The translations under genes and the position numbers were made by a program. The notes beneath the pieces were generated by a model. It searched no databases. It was not told where the DNA came from and saw nothing but the letters and a program-made list of their open reading frames with translations. A stretch of DNA of 64,000 nucleotides. It comes from Streptosporangiaceae bacterium. Lineage in GTDB: Bacteria > Actinomycetota > Actinomycetes > Streptosporangiales > Streptosporangiaceae. Below, in pieces: positions 49,357 to 58,762 of this stretch. Numbering within the stretch: the stretch's first letter is position 1; each line of letters starts with the position of its first letter. The stretch is from assembly GCA_019239975.1 (NCBI GenBank), contig JAFAZE010000085.1, forward strand, positions 1 to 64,000, read 5' to 3'.

Positions 49357-49408
49357 ATGATCGTGGGTCAAAAGGCCCCCTAGAAGGTGCATTTTGACCC
49401 GTGATCAT
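49357..49408. terminator. Hairpin after apbE
   Basis: ATGATCGTGGGTCAAAA (49357-49373) and TTTTGACCCGTGATCAT (49392-49408) pair over 17 bases with two central mismatches. Lying between the convergent apbE and DUF488 genes, it is probably a bidirectional terminator; the stem ends in A/U next to the loop rather than at its foot. Confidence 0.65.
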
Positions 49409-49552
49409 GTGGCCTGGCATGCGAGGTGGCTGGCAGGGCACGAAGCGCGGACCACGGGGCTGGTCAGCTCCTCGGTCCTCATCGTGCCTCCACAGCTCGG
49501 TTCTGCCCGCATTCTCGCGCAGCCGGCGGCCGCCCCGGCCAAGAGGCGGCGG

Positions 49553-50119
49553 TCACAGCAGTGGGGGCTGGCCGGCGTCGTAGACCAGCAGGCCGTCGTC
49601 GCGGAGGCGGAGGCCGGGGGACGGGCGGTGGTCCTCCAGCCGCCCGTCGTGCATGAGGTGCCGCACCGGCATGCCGCGCGCCATCGAGACGAAGTCCGCG
49701 ACCAGGCGGCGGTGGCACCGCCACCACACGCTCTCCGAGCACATCACCGCCATCCGGCGGGACCGGGCCTCGGCGATGACCTCACCGGCCGCGGCGATGA
49801 AATCGGGCGTCCGCATGTGCTCCGCGTACCCGCGGAACATGTCCTCGCGCCACATCACGTCCGGCGAGTCAGGGCTCGGCCTGCGAAAACCGCCCAGGCG
49901 TTTCTCCCAGCGGTAGGAGATCCCTGCTTCCGGTAGCCAGCGTTCGAGCTCGGTTCGCGCGACGTGCGGGTTGCGCCGGCTGCCGGGCGCGGTCCTGATG
50001 TCGATGATCCCGTCCACGCCCGCGCCGTGCAGGAGTTCCGCCATCCGCTCGGCGCTGGCGGTGCCGTGGCCGAACGTCAGGAGCACCGCGTCCTGCCTCG
50101 CAGGCTCCAACCTCACCAC
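49553..50119 (-). CDS. DUF488 family protein
   Basis: 188 residues from GTG 50119. LLTFGHGTASAERMAELLHG, GIIDIRTAPGSRRNPHV, RWEKRLGGFRR, MCSESVWWRCHRRLVADF are the family blocks: an N-terminal GHG, a DxR loop and a CxE..x3CHR pattern suggesting a metal or thiol site. Biochemical function is unknown; some relatives are proposed nucleic-acid or sulfur enzymes. The 5' part overlaps the 3' end of the alpha/beta hydrolase frame by 250 bases. Confidence 0.82.
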   Translation of the reverse strand: MVRLEPARQDAVLLTFGHGTASAERMAELLHGAGVDGIIDIRTAPGSRRNPHVARTELERWLPEAGISYRWEKRLGGFRRPSPDSPDVMWREDMFRGYAEHMRTPDFIAAAGEVIAEARSRRMAVMCSESVWWRCHRRLVADFVSMARGMPVRHLMHDGRLEDHRPSPGLRLRDDGLLVYDAGQPPLL

Positions 50120-50816
50120 GGGCCCATAACATCACATCGCCGCCGTCTCGCCGCAGGAAAGCCGTCACGGCCGCCATGAACTCGGCGGGGCGGCTGGCGT
50201 GCACGAAGTGCCCGGCGGGGATCGTGATCAGCTCGCAGCGCGGGATCAGCCCGGCCATGTCGCGCAGCCTGTCCTGGCTGATATGGCTCTCCGGTCCGCC
50301 CGCGACGATGAGCGTGGGCGCGGTGATCGCGGCGAGGCCGTCGCGCCATGCCTGCGGCGGGTCGTTGGCCTGCGGGACCATCGTCGTCACGGCCCAGTCG
50401 AACGACAGCGGCCCGTCGGGCCGCGAGGGCGCGCGCGGCGGGCGCGACCACGGCGGCGCCGGGTCCTCCAGCACCAGGCGGGTCACCCGGCCCGGGTACC
50501 GGCTGGCGAGCAGGTAGCCGACCACGCCGCCCAGGGAGTGCCCGATGACGGCGGCCTCGCCGAGCCCAAGCGCGCCGAGGAACGCGGCCACGTCGCCCGT
50601 GAGCAGTTCCGCCGTGTACTCACCCGGCCAGTCGCTCTCGCCGTGACCACGCAGGTCGATCGCGTACACCCGGTACGAGGCCGCCAGCGCGGCCGCCACC
50701 TCGTCCCAGTCGGAGCTGTCGTCGCCGAGCGAATGCAGCAACACGACCGGAGGCGCCCCCGCCTGTCCCCGGACGCGATAGGCGAGCCGGACGGCGCCGG
50801 CCTGAACATCCGTCAT
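49869..50816 (-). CDS. Alpha/beta hydrolase with out-of-frame C-terminal readthrough
   Basis: 315 residues in the open frame. VVLLHSLGDDSSDW (oxyanion), VIGHSLGGVVGYLLA (Ser nucleophile in GHSLGG), and TIPAGHFVHASRPAEF (catalytic His) make a complete serine hydrolase of about 230 residues, ending near FLRRDGGD (about 50130). The last 85 residues (VMLWARGEVGACEAGRG onwards) only read the DUF488 gene in another frame and are Arg-rich, so the real stop appears lost or hidden. Reaction unknown: esterase, lactonase or similar. Confidence 0.75.
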   Translation of the reverse strand: MTDVQAGAVRLAYRVRGQAGAPPVVLLHSLGDDSSDWDEVAAALAASYRVYAIDLRGHGESDWPGEYTAELLTGDVAAFLGALGLGEAAVIGHSLGGVVGYLLASRYPGRVTRLVLEDPAPPWSRPPRAPSRPDGPLSFDWAVTTMVPQANDPPQAWRDGLAAITAPTLIVAGGPESHISQDRLRDMAGLIPRCELITIPAGHFVHASRPAEFMAAVTAFLRRDGGDVMLWARGEVGACEAGRGAPDVRPRHRQRRADGGTPARRGRGRDHRHQDRARQPAQPARRANRARTLATGSRDLLPLGETPGRFSQAEP

Positions 50817-50909
50817 GCTGCCGACGCTACGGGCGCCCGCCCGGCAGCGCAGCGCCGTTCAGCCGAGGGCGGATGAGTTCCGCCGTAAGCGGATAACCGC
50901 GTCCGCGCC

Positions 50910-50956
50910 CCGTGCCGGCACGCCCGCGTTGGCGCGCCCGTGCCGGCATGCCCGCG
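50910..50956 (+). repeat. 19-bp direct repeat in a promoter gap
   Basis: CCGTGCCGGCACGCCCGCG (50910-50928) recurs as CCGTGCCGGCATGCCCGCG (50938-50956) with one change, between the hydrolase start and the P450 stop. Each unit contains a GTGCCGGCAC-type dyad. Confidence 0.55.
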
Positions 50957-50964
50957 GCCGGAGC

Positions 50965-52164
50965 TCACGGCGACAGGCGCACGGGGAGCGTCTCGAGGCC
51001 GTGGATGAGCGTGCTCGGCCGCCAGCGCAGCGACTCCGGCGGCACCGCGAGCGCCATGGACGGGAACCGCCCGAGCAGGCCGCCGAACGCGATCTCGCCC
51101 TCCATGCGGGCCAGCGGCGCGCCCAGGCAGTAGTGAATGCCGTGGCCGAACGCCACGTGCCCGCCGGCGTCGCGGCCGACGTCGAGCCGGTCCGGCGACG
51201 GGTAACGGCCGGGGTCGCGGTTGGCGGAGCTGATCGCCACCAGCACCGCCTCCCGTTCGGGAATGAGCGTGCCGCCGATCTCCACCGGCTCCGCGGTGAA
51301 CCGGAACGTCGCGTGGTTGACGGGGTTGGTGTAGCGGAGCAGTTCCTCGACAGCGCCGGGCAGCAGCGAACGGTCGGCGCGCAGCCGCGCCGTTTCGCCG
51401 GGGCTGAGGAGCAGCGCGAGCGTCCCGTTGCCGATCAGGTTGACGGTGGTCTCGTGCCCGGCGACCAGCAGCAGGAAGATCATGCCGAGCAGTTCGCTCT
51501 CGGTGAGCCGGTCACCGGAATCGCGCGCACCGATCAGGGCGGATACGAGGTCGTCGGCGGGGTGCGCCCGCTTGTCCTCGACCAGGGCGGCGAAATACCC
51601 GGTCATCGCCCTGGCGGCCGTCTCGAACTCCGCGTGCGCGGCGTCATGGGACAAGACGATGTGCGTCCACGCACGGAAGTCGTCACGGTCGTGATCCGGG
51701 ATGCCGAGCAGCTCGCAGATCACGGTGATCGGCAGCGGGAACGCGAACGCCTCGAGCAGGTCAACTTCGCGCCGCCCCGTCATGGCGTCGAGCAGCGAGC
51801 CGGTGATCTCGGTGACGCGAGGGCGCAGCCGCTCCACCCGGCGCGGGGTGAACGCCTTCGTGACGAGCCGGCGGAGCCGTTCGTGATCCGGCGGATCGGA
51901 GTTGAGCATGTGCGTGTCGAGCGCCGCGATGAGGTCATCCTGGCCGGCGGTCCAGCCGGGCTTCAGCTTGCGCCAGTCCTTGATCAGCCGCGGGTCGGCG
52001 AGGGCGGCGCGGGCATCCGCGTAGCGGGTGATGAGCCAGACGGGACTGCCGCCGGGCATGGCGGCCCGGGTGACCGGGCCCTCGGCGCGCAGCCGCTCGT
52101 AGACGGCGTAGGGGTTCTGTACGAACTCCTCGCCGAGCTGCTCGATCGCGGTGGAACTCGCCAT
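50965..52164 (-). CDS. Cytochrome P450 (CYP107-like)
   Basis: 399 residues from ATG 52164, where GGGAG precedes at seven bases; the frame continues upstream to 52257 without support. AGHETT (235-240) in the I-helix, E274xxR277, and heme loop FGHGIHYCLG with Cys346 are intact. Class I soluble P450 with unknown substrate; no ferredoxin or reductase gene adjoins it, so it must borrow partners. A promoter-like pair is found upstream. Confidence 0.88.
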   Translation of the reverse strand: MASSTAIEQLGEEFVQNPYAVYERLRAEGPVTRAAMPGGSPVWLITRYADARAALADPRLIKDWRKLKPGWTAGQDDLIAALDTHMLNSDPPDHERLRRLVTKAFTPRRVERLRPRVTEITGSLLDAMTGRREVDLLEAFAFPLPITVICELLGIPDHDRDDFRAWTHIVLSHDAAHAEFETAARAMTGYFAALVEDKRAHPADDLVSALIGARDSGDRLTESELLGMIFLLLVAGHETTVNLIGNGTLALLLSPGETARLRADRSLLPGAVEELLRYTNPVNHATFRFTAEPVEIGGTLIPEREAVLVAISSANRDPGRYPSPDRLDVGRDAGGHVAFGHGIHYCLGAPLARMEGEIAFGGLLGRFPSMALAVPPESLRWRPSTLIHGLETLPVRLSP

Positions 52165-52229
52165 GGTGCGCTCCCGAAGTAGCCTTGAGCCAGCGCCTCT
52201 CCGCGCTCTCGCCCCCGCGCCCGGCTCAA

Positions 52230-52257
52230 GTAATATCTTATACACGTAAAGGGTCAA
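52230..52257 (-). promoter_or_regulatory. Candidate promoter for the P450 gene
   Basis: On the minus strand TTGACC (52257-52252) is followed 16 bases later by TATTAC (52235-52230) in an unusually AT-rich patch (GTATAAGATATTAC), about 65 bases upstream of the ATG. The -10 match is imperfect. Confidence 0.35.
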
Positions 52258-52377
52258 CCGGGTGCCGGTACCGGCTCCCCGGCCGTTACCAGTTTCTCGT
52301 TACCACTTCCCGGCCGGCGGGGAGGTTGCGCAGCGAGGCTCCGCCGCCGGCCGTGCCGGGGCGCGTAAAGTTACTTC

Positions 52378-54336
52378 GTGGCAGATCCCCAGGACTACCG
52401 CCCGGCGCCGGGCGCGATCCCGGAATCGCCGGGGGTCTACCGGTTCCGTGACGAGCACGGCCGGGTGATCTACGTTGGCAAGGCGAAGTCCCTGCGGCAG
52501 CGGCTGAACTCTTATTTCGCCGACTTCGCGAGCTTGCACCCGCGCACCCAGCTCATGCTGACGACGGCGGCGAAGGTCGACTGGACCGTGGTCGGCACCG
52601 AGGTCGAGGCGCTGCAGCTCGAGTATTCCTGGATCAAGGAATTCGATCCGCGGTTCAACGTCAAGTACCGGGACGACAAGAGCTACCCGTACCTCGCGGT
52701 GACGATGGACGAGGAGTTCCCGCGCGTGATGGTGATGCGCGGCGCGAAGCGGAAGGGCACCCGCTATTTCGGCCCTTACAGTCATGCCTGGGCGATCAGG
52801 GACACGGTGGACACGCTGCTGCGCGTGTTCCCGGTTCGCACCTGTTCCAAGGGTGTCTTCAAGCGGGCCGGGCAGATCGGCCGCCCGTGCCTGCTCGGCT
52901 ACATCGGCAAATGCTCCGCGCCGTGCGTCAAACGAATCTCCGCCGAAGAGCACCGCATGCTCGCGGAGGACTTCTGCGACTTCATGTCCGGCCAGACGAC
53001 CCGCTTCATCAGGCGGCTGGGGACGGAAATGAGGGCCGCCTCCGACGCGGAGGAATACGAGCGCGCGGCGCGGTTGCGCGACGATATCCGGGCGCTCGAG
53101 CGGGCGCTGGAAAAGCAGGCGGTCGTGCTCGGCGACGGCACCGACGCCGACGTGATCGCCCTGGCCGAAGATCAGCTCGAGGCCGCCGTCCAGGTCTTCT
53201 ACGTGCGCGGCGGCCGAATACGCGGCCAGCGCGGCTGGGTGCTGGAAAAGGTAGAGGACGTGACCGCCGGCGAGCTTGTCGAGCATTTCCTCGGCCAGTT
53301 CTACGGCGGCGGGATGAGCGACAGCGAATCCGTGAACGCGGGAATTCCCCGCGAGGTTCTCGTCCCGGAATGCCCGCCGGACCCGGCGCCGATGACCGAA
53401 TGGCTGTCCGCGCGGCGCGGCGGCCCGGTCACGCTCCGGGTGCCGCAGCGCGGCGACAAGCGCGCGCTGCTGGAGACCGTGGCCAGGAACGCGAAGGAAT
53501 CGCTCGCCCTGCACAAGACCCGCCGCGCCAGCGACCTGACCACGCGCAGCCGCGCGATGCACGAGATCCAGCAGGCGCTCGGCCTGGACGACGCGCCGCT
53601 GCGGATCGAGTGCTACGACGTGTCGAACCTGCAGGGCACCCACGTCGTGGCGTCGATGGTGGTGTTCGAGGACGGCCTGGCGCGCAAGAGCGAGTACCGG
53701 CGCTTCGCGATCCGCGGTGCCGACGGCTCCGACGACGTGTCCGCGATCCGCGAGGTCATAACCCGTCGTTTCCGCCGTTACCTGGAGGAACGCGAGGCGA
53801 CCGGCGAGCTGGACATGCTCGGCGACCCCGAGGCGAGGGAAGATCAAGATCTTTCTACCGAACGGGCGGTGGCATCACAGCGTAAGTTCGCTTACCCCCC
53901 CAACCTGGTGGTCGTCGACGGCGGCGCACCCCAGGTGGCCGCCGCCGCCCGGGCGCTGGCCGCTCTCGGCATCGACGATGTGGCGGTCTGCGGGCTGGCG
54001 AAGCGCCTGGAGGAGGTCTGGCTGCCTGGCGAGCAGTACCCGGTCATCCTGTCGCGCAGCAGCGAGGGGCTGTACCTGCTGCAGCGGGTCCGGGACGAGG
54101 CGCACCGGTTCGCGATCACCTACCACCGGCAGAAACGGTCGAAGGCCGCGACCGTGAGCGAGCTGGACGGCATTCCCGGTCTCGGTCCGGCACGCCGCGC
54201 GGCGCTGCTCAAGCACTTCGGCTCGGTGCGCAAACTCTCCGCCGCGGAACCCGGGGAAATAGCATCGGTCCGCGGGATCGGTTCGCAGCTCGCGCAGACG
54301 ATCGTGGCGTCACTACGGGGTGAGAAAGCCAAATGA
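52378..54336 (+). CDS. uvrC: Excinuclease ABC subunit C
   Basis: 652 residues from GTG 52378. GIY-YIG nuclease ([20 protein letters not shown], 18-37) makes the 3' incision; the UVR motif near 215-240 ([21 protein letters not shown]) binds UvrB; the RNase H-like domain ([34 protein letters not shown]) makes the 5' incision; two helix-hairpin-helices close the protein ([28 protein letters not shown]). Start of the conserved uvrC-rapZ-yvcK-whiA run, overlapping rapZ. A family 2 repeat (53840-53873) encodes [11 protein letters not shown] in the variable loop before RKFAYPPNL. Confidence 0.96.
   Translation: MADPQDYRPAPGAIPESPGVYRFRDEHGRVIYVGKAKSLRQRLNSYFADFASLHPRTQLMLTTAAKVDWTVVGTEVEALQLEYSWIKEFDPRFNVKYRDDKSYPYLAVTMDEEFPRVMVMRGAKRKGTRYFGPYSHAWAIRDTVDTLLRVFPVRTCSKGVFKRAGQIGRPCLLGYIGKCSAPCVKRISAEEHRMLAEDFCDFMSGQTTRFIRRLGTEMRAASDAEEYERAARLRDDIRALERALEKQAVVLGDGTDADVIALAEDQLEAAVQVFYVRGGRIRGQRGWVLEKVEDVTAGELVEHFLGQFYGGGMSDSESVNAGIPREVLVPECPPDPAPMTEWLSARRGGPVTLRVPQRGDKRALLETVARNAKESLALHKTRRASDLTTRSRAMHEIQQALGLDDAPLRIECYDVSNLQGTHVVASMVVFEDGLARKSEYRRFAIRGADGSDDVSAIREVITRRFRRYLEEREATGELDMLGDPEAREDQDLSTERAVASQRKFAYPPNLVVVDGGAPQVAAAARALAALGIDDVAVCGLAKRLEEVWLPGEQYPVILSRSSEGLYLLQRVRDEAHRFAITYHRQKRSKAATVSELDGIPGLGPARRAALLKHFGSVRKLSAAEPGEIASVRGIGSQLAQTIVASLRGEKAK
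53840..53873 (+). repeat. Dispersed repeat family 2, copy inside uvrC
   Basis: AAGATCAAGATCTTTCTACC then GAACGGGCGGTGGC. It matches the 5182 copy (ATCAAGATC...GAACGGACGGTGGC) closely and leaves the essential gene in frame. Confidence 0.55.
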
Positions 54337-55268
54337 ACGAACTCGAGGGACGCGGCGCCGAGCAGGCGCTCCCGTCCATCGTCATCATCACCGGTATGTC
54401 CGGCGCCGGCCGGTCCACCGCGGCCAAGTCCCTGGAGGACCTCGGCTGGTTCGTGGTGGACAACCTGCCGCCCGCGCTGCTGCCCACCATGGCCGACCTG
54501 GCGGGGCGGGCGAACCTGACCCACATCGCCGCCGTGGTCGACGTGCGCAGCCGCGCGTTCAGCACGGACCTGAAGTCGGCGGTGACCGAGCTCGGCACCC
54601 GCGACGTGGCGGCGCAGGTGGTGTTCCTCGAGGCCGCGGACGACACGCTGGTGCGCAGGTTCGACAGCGTACGGCGGCCGCACCCGCTGCAGGGCTCTGC
54701 GCGGGTCGTCGACGGCATCAGCGCGGAGCGGGAACTGCTGCGCGAGGTGCGCGGCGACGCCGACATCGTGCTCGACACCTCGGCGCTCAACGTGCACGAG
54801 CTGCGGGCACGGATGCACGACTACTTCGGCGGCGGTGGAGCAAGCGCGCTGAGGCTGAACATCGTTTCGTTCGGATATAAATATGGTCTTCCCGTGGACG
54901 CCGACCTGGTCGCCGACTGCCGGTTCCTGCCGAACCCGCACTGGATTCCCGAGCTGCGCTCGCTGACCGGCCAGGACGCCCCGGTCCGTGACTACGTCCT
55001 GTCGCAGCCGGCGGCCGAGGAATTCCTCGAGACGTACTCCGAGCTGCTGCGCCTCGTGCTGGCGGGCTTCGAGCGGGAGGGCAAGCGGTTCGTGACGCTC
55101 GCGATCGGCTGCACCGGAGGCAAGCACCGCAGCGTGGCGATCGCCGAACAGCTCGCCGCTGTGCTTGCTGATCATGAGGGGCTTGCTGATCACGAGGGGC
55201 TTACGAAGCTTGGGGGGCTCGCGGGACGGGAGGTGCAGGTGGTACACCGCGACCTGGGGCGGGAGTGA
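54333..55268 (+). CDS. rapZ: RapZ-family nucleotide-binding protein
   Basis: 311 residues, ATG overlapping uvrC stop. Walker A GMSGAGRS (21-28), [11 protein letters not shown], then the C-terminal domain: [21 protein letters not shown] and [18 protein letters not shown]. In E. coli RapZ steers RNase E to GlmZ RNA; in Gram-positives (YvcJ) it is a nucleotide-binding protein with GTPase/ATPase activity. A small [12 protein letters not shown] duplication near the C-terminus (55160-55205) is a recent tandem copy. Confidence 0.93.
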   Translation: MNELEGRGAEQALPSIVIITGMSGAGRSTAAKSLEDLGWFVVDNLPPALLPTMADLAGRANLTHIAAVVDVRSRAFSTDLKSAVTELGTRDVAAQVVFLEAADDTLVRRFDSVRRPHPLQGSARVVDGISAERELLREVRGDADIVLDTSALNVHELRARMHDYFGGGGASALRLNIVSFGYKYGLPVDADLVADCRFLPNPHWIPELRSLTGQDAPVRDYVLSQPAAEEFLETYSELLRLVLAGFEREGKRFVTLAIGCTGGKHRSVAIAEQLAAVLADHEGLADHEGLTKLGGLAGREVQVVHRDLGRE

Positions 55269-56218
55269 CGATGAAGGTGGTCGCCCTGGGCGGCGGGCAC
55301 GGGCTCGCGGCGTCCCTGGCCGCGCTGCGCCGGGTGACCGGCGACGTCACAGCGATCGTGACGGTCGCCGACGACGGCGGGTCGAGCGGCAGGCTGCGCC
55401 GCCAGTTCGGCGTGCTGCCGCCGGGGGACCTGCGGATGGCGCTGGCCGCGCTGTGCGGCGACGACGACTGGGGCACCACGTGGTCCAGGGTGGTGCAGCA
55501 CAGGTTCGGCGGGGACGGCGAGCTGAACGGGCACGCGGTCGGCAACCTGCTGATCGCCGCGCTGTGGGACCTGCTCGGCGACCCGGTCGCCGGGCTGGAC
55601 TGGGTGGGCAGGCTGCTGCGCACGTCGGGGCGGGTGCTGCCGATGGCGGCCGTGCCGCTCGATATCCTGGCGGAGGTGGAGGGCGCGGACCCGGCGCGGC
55701 CGCACGAGGTGACCCAGGTCCGGGGCCAGGCGGCCTGCGCGACGACGCCTGGACGGGTGAGGTCGATCTCGCTGCTGCCCGCCGACCCGCCCGCGGTGCC
55801 GGAGGCGGTCGCCGCGGTGCTGGACGCCGACTGGGTGGTGTTCGGGCCGGGGTCGTGGTTCACGAGCGTGCTGCCGCACCTGTTCGTGCCCGAGCTCTCG
55901 GACGCGCTGCACGCGACGGCCGCGCGGCGCGTGGTGGCGCTCAACCTGGTTCCGCAGCCGGGCGAGACCGACGGGTTCTCGCCGCACCGCCACCTGGAGG
56001 TGCTCGCGGAGCACGCGCCCGGGCTGCCGGTGGACGTGGTGCTGGCGGACACCCAGGCCACCGGTGGCTCGGTGAACGAGCTGGAGAAGGCGGCAGGCCT
56101 GCTCGGCGCCAGCGTGCTGCTCGCGGACGTGGCGGCGGAGGGCGGGGCCAAGCACGACCCGGTGCGGCTCGCCGCGGCGTATAGAGAGGTCTTTGGTGGG
56201 GGTGGGTCATGGCGATGA
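55265..56218 (+). CDS. yvcK: YvcK/CofD-like gluconeogenesis factor
   Basis: 317 residues from GTG 55265 (overlaps rapZ stop; ATG 55271 also possible). [48 protein letters not shown] and [15 protein letters not shown] are family blocks resembling 2-phospho-L-lactate transferases. YvcK proteins bind UDP-sugars and are needed for growth on gluconeogenic carbon and for cell shape; in mycobacteria (CuvA) it affects the wall. No catalytic activity is proven. Confidence 0.92.
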   Translation: MTMKVVALGGGHGLAASLAALRRVTGDVTAIVTVADDGGSSGRLRRQFGVLPPGDLRMALAALCGDDDWGTTWSRVVQHRFGGDGELNGHAVGNLLIAALWDLLGDPVAGLDWVGRLLRTSGRVLPMAAVPLDILAEVEGADPARPHEVTQVRGQAACATTPGRVRSISLLPADPPAVPEAVAAVLDADWVVFGPGSWFTSVLPHLFVPELSDALHATAARRVVALNLVPQPGETDGFSPHRHLEVLAEHAPGLPVDVVLADTQATGGSVNELEKAAGLLGASVLLADVAAEGGAKHDPVRLAAAYREVFGGGGSWR

Positions 56219-57186
56219 CGGGTGTGGTGAAGGACGAGCTCAGCCGGGTCACGGTGGTGAAGCCCTGCTGCCGCAAGGCGGAGGTGGCGACGCTGCTCAG
56301 GTTCGCCGGAGGGCTGCACCTGGCGGGCGGCCGGATCGTGATCGAGGCCGAGGTCGACACCGGGGCGGTGGCACGGCGGCTCCGTTCCAGCATCGCCGAG
56401 GTCTTCGGGCACTCCTCAGAGCTGCTCGTGCTCGCCCCCGGCGGGCTGCGCAAGGGCAACAGGTACGTGGTCCGGGTCAGCAAGGGCGGGGAGAGCCTGG
56501 CCCGGCAGGCAGGCCTGATCGACAGCTTCGGCCGCCCGGTCCGCGGCCTGCCGCGGCAGGTCGTGTCGGGCGCCACCTGTGACTGCGAGGCCGCCTGGCG
56601 CGGCGCGTTCCTGGTGCACGGATCGCTGACCGAGCCCGGCCGCTCGATGGCGCTGGAGGTCACCTGCCCCGGCTCGGAGGCCGCGCTCGCCCTGGTCGGC
56701 TGCGCCCGGCGGCTGCGGATCGGCGCCAAGGCGCGCGAGGTCCGCGGCGTGGACCGCGTGGTGATCAGGGACGGCGAGGCGATCGCCGCGATGCTCACCC
56801 GCCTCGGCGCGTACGACAGCGTGCTTGCCTGGGAGGAACGGCGGATGCGCCGCGAGGTGCGCGCGACCGCGAACCGGCTGGCCAACTTCGACGACGCCAA
56901 CCTGCGGCGCAGCGCGCGCGCCGCGGTGGCGGCCGGCGCACGGGTGGAGCGTGCCCTGGAGATCCTCGGCTCGGACGCGCCCGATCACCTCACCATGGCG
57001 GGCAAGCTGCGCATCGCGCACCGCCAGGCGAGCCTGGAGGAACTCGGCCAGCTCGCCGACCCGCCGCTGACCAAGGACGCGATCGCGGGCCGCATCCGCC
57101 GCCTGCTGGCGATGGCCGACAGGCGCGCCGACGACCTCGGCGTCCCCGGCACCGAGGCCTGCCTGACCGCCGACATGCTCCCCTGA
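56209..57186 (+). CDS. whiA: Sporulation/cell-division regulator WhiA
   Basis: 325 residues, ATG 56209 overlapping yvcK by ten bases. N-terminal degenerate LAGLIDADG homing-endonuclease fold ([40 protein letters not shown]) and C-terminal helix-turn-helix ([37 protein letters not shown]). With WhiB it activates septation genes in Streptomyces sporulation. Its presence fits an actinomycete host. Confidence 0.95.
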   Translation: MAMTGVVKDELSRVTVVKPCCRKAEVATLLRFAGGLHLAGGRIVIEAEVDTGAVARRLRSSIAEVFGHSSELLVLAPGGLRKGNRYVVRVSKGGESLARQAGLIDSFGRPVRGLPRQVVSGATCDCEAAWRGAFLVHGSLTEPGRSMALEVTCPGSEAALALVGCARRLRIGAKAREVRGVDRVVIRDGEAIAAMLTRLGAYDSVLAWEERRMRREVRATANRLANFDDANLRRSARAAVAAGARVERALEILGSDAPDHLTMAGKLRIAHRQASLEELGQLADPPLTKDAIAGRIRRLLAMADRRADDLGVPGTEACLTADMLP

Positions 57187-57247
57187 CCCGAGCGGCCCGC
57201 CGAACCCCCGCCGCGCTCTCTCAACCCGCATCCGCCTCCTCCCTCTG

Positions 57248-57306
57248 CCGCATGCGCTCCTCTCAGCCGCATGCGCCTCTCTCAGCCGCATGCGCCTCTC
57301 CCTCAG
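57248..57306 (+). repeat. Three tandem ~19-bp units
   Basis: CCGCATGCGCTCCTCTCAG, CCGCATGCGCCTCTCTCAG and CCGCATGCGCCTCTCCCTCAG follow one another between whiA and the MFS gene. The MFS stop codon lies in the array, so its final residues (AEGEAHAAERGACG) are repeat-coded. Confidence 0.7.
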
Positions 57307-58762
57307 CCGTGCCGCGTCCGTCTCCCGCCCCTGAGCGGCCGGCGACCGGCTCGAATTTCCACCGTGCCGGTAATAGGCGGCTCGGGTTTCCATCGTGCCG
57401 GCTGAGATCGCTGGGCGATCCGGCTCCGGCCGGCCCGGTGCCGGGCGGCCCGGCGCCGGGCGTCGCCCCCGTGGGCGTCCCCGCCAGGCGGCCGAGGATG
57501 AGGACGCAGCCGCCGCACACGGCGGCGAGCACCGCCCATGGCCACGCGGTTCCCATGCCGTACAGCCAGCTGAGCACGCCTGGAGCGGCCGCCTGGCCGA
57601 GCGCCCAGGACAGCTGGTACACGGCGAGGTAGCGGCCGCGTACCGCCGTCGGCGCCGCCGCGACCACGAGCGTGTTCAGCGTCGGCCCCTGGATCAGCTC
57701 CGCGGCGGTGAACACCGCCACCGCGCCGAAGGCGCCCGGAATCACCGCGGCGCGCGGCACGACCCCCACACCCCACAGCAGCAGGAAAGACGCGGCCCAC
57801 ACCACGGCGGCGAGCTGCAGCATCCGGGCGGGCCGCAGCCACCCCAGGGCTCTGGACACGGTGGTCTGCGCCACGGCCACAAGCGTGGTGTTGGTCGCGA
57901 AGAGCACGCCGCTGAGCCAGGCGGGCTCGTGCAGGCCGCGGACGAGGTAAACGGTCAGCAGCACGTCGAGCGACACCATGCAGATCACGAACAGGAAGTT
58001 GGTCGCGGCGAGCAGCAGGAACGGCAGATCGCGCAGCGCGGCACCGAACCCGCCCAGCCCGCCGGCCCGGTTATGCCTACCGGTCTCGCCCGCCGCTCCG
58101 GTCCGCCGGGACTCCTCGTGGCTCCGCGCCCGCCGCGCCCCCGCACCGCGGCGCCAGCAGAACACCAGTGCCGCTGCCAGCACGTAACTCGCCGCGTTGA
58201 CGGCGGCCAGCAGGTGATAACCGCCGCGGATCCCGATCGCCGCCGCACCGAGCAGGCCGCCGAGCCCGAAGCCCGCGTTCCGCACCGCGCGCTGGAAGGC
58301 GAACCACCGGGGCCGTTCGGCAGCCGGGAAGGCGTCCCCGACCAGCGCGAGGTTCGCCGTCCAGAAGAACCGGTTTCCGGCCGCGGCGAACAGCGCGAAG
58401 GCCACGAGCTGCCACGCGCTGGCCACCACGAGGTAGCCCGCGAAGGCGATCGCCGAGACCAGGTTGCCGGTGATCACGACCGCCGCCGGGGTGAACCGGT
58501 CGGTCAGCACCCCGGCGACGCCCGCCGCCGGCAGCGCGAGAAGTCCCGCCAGCGTCAGGCCGAACCCGATCATCTGCAGGTGCAGCGACGTGGTCCTGAG
58601 GAAGTACACGATCGCGAACGGCACGAACAGGCCGTCGCCAAGGCTGTCCACGACAAGCGCCCCCGCAAGCGGTCCCTGACCCGCCAGCCGCGGCAGCCCC
58701 AGCCAGCGCCCACCGTGGCTTGCCGGTACCGCCTGACGGCGGCCTGTCACTCCGCCTGTCAC
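57263..58762 (-). CDS. MFS transporter with repeat-derived C-terminus
   Basis: 499 residues from GTG 58762, which overlaps the LexA-like stop (GTGA), so the two genes are one translational unit. Twelve-helix MFS fold: LVVDSLGDGLFVPFAIVYFL, VLTDRFTPAAVVITGNLVSA, GNRFFWTANLALVGDAFP, later ELIQGPTLNTLVVAAAPTAVRGRYLAVYQLS. Resembles drug-efflux type exporters. True protein probably ends near ILGRLAG (about 57480); the next 70 residues are Gly/Pro-rich and then a translated family 1 repeat (RHDGNPSRLLPARWKFEPV) and tandem repeat. Confidence 0.82.
   Translation of the reverse strand: MTGGVTGRRQAVPASHGGRWLGLPRLAGQGPLAGALVVDSLGDGLFVPFAIVYFLRTTSLHLQMIGFGLTLAGLLALPAAGVAGVLTDRFTPAAVVITGNLVSAIAFAGYLVVASAWQLVAFALFAAAGNRFFWTANLALVGDAFPAAERPRWFAFQRAVRNAGFGLGGLLGAAAIGIRGGYHLLAAVNAASYVLAAALVFCWRRGAGARRARSHEESRRTGAAGETGRHNRAGGLGGFGAALRDLPFLLLAATNFLFVICMVSLDVLLTVYLVRGLHEPAWLSGVLFATNTTLVAVAQTTVSRALGWLRPARMLQLAAVVWAASFLLLWGVGVVPRAAVIPGAFGAVAVFTAAELIQGPTLNTLVVAAAPTAVRGRYLAVYQLSWALGQAAAPGVLSWLYGMGTAWPWAVLAAVCGGCVLILGRLAGTPTGATPGAGPPGTGPAGAGSPSDLSRHDGNPSRLLPARWKFEPVAGRSGAGDGRGTAEGEAHAAERGACG
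57344..57400 (-). repeat. Dispersed repeat family 1, copy at the MFS 3' end
   Basis: Minus strand: CGGCACGATGGAAACCCGAG, CCGCCTATTACCGG, CACGGTGGAAATTCGAGCCGG. About 50 of 57 bases equal the copy before thyX, in the same unit order. It is translated in frame at the MFS C-terminus. Confidence 0.72.
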
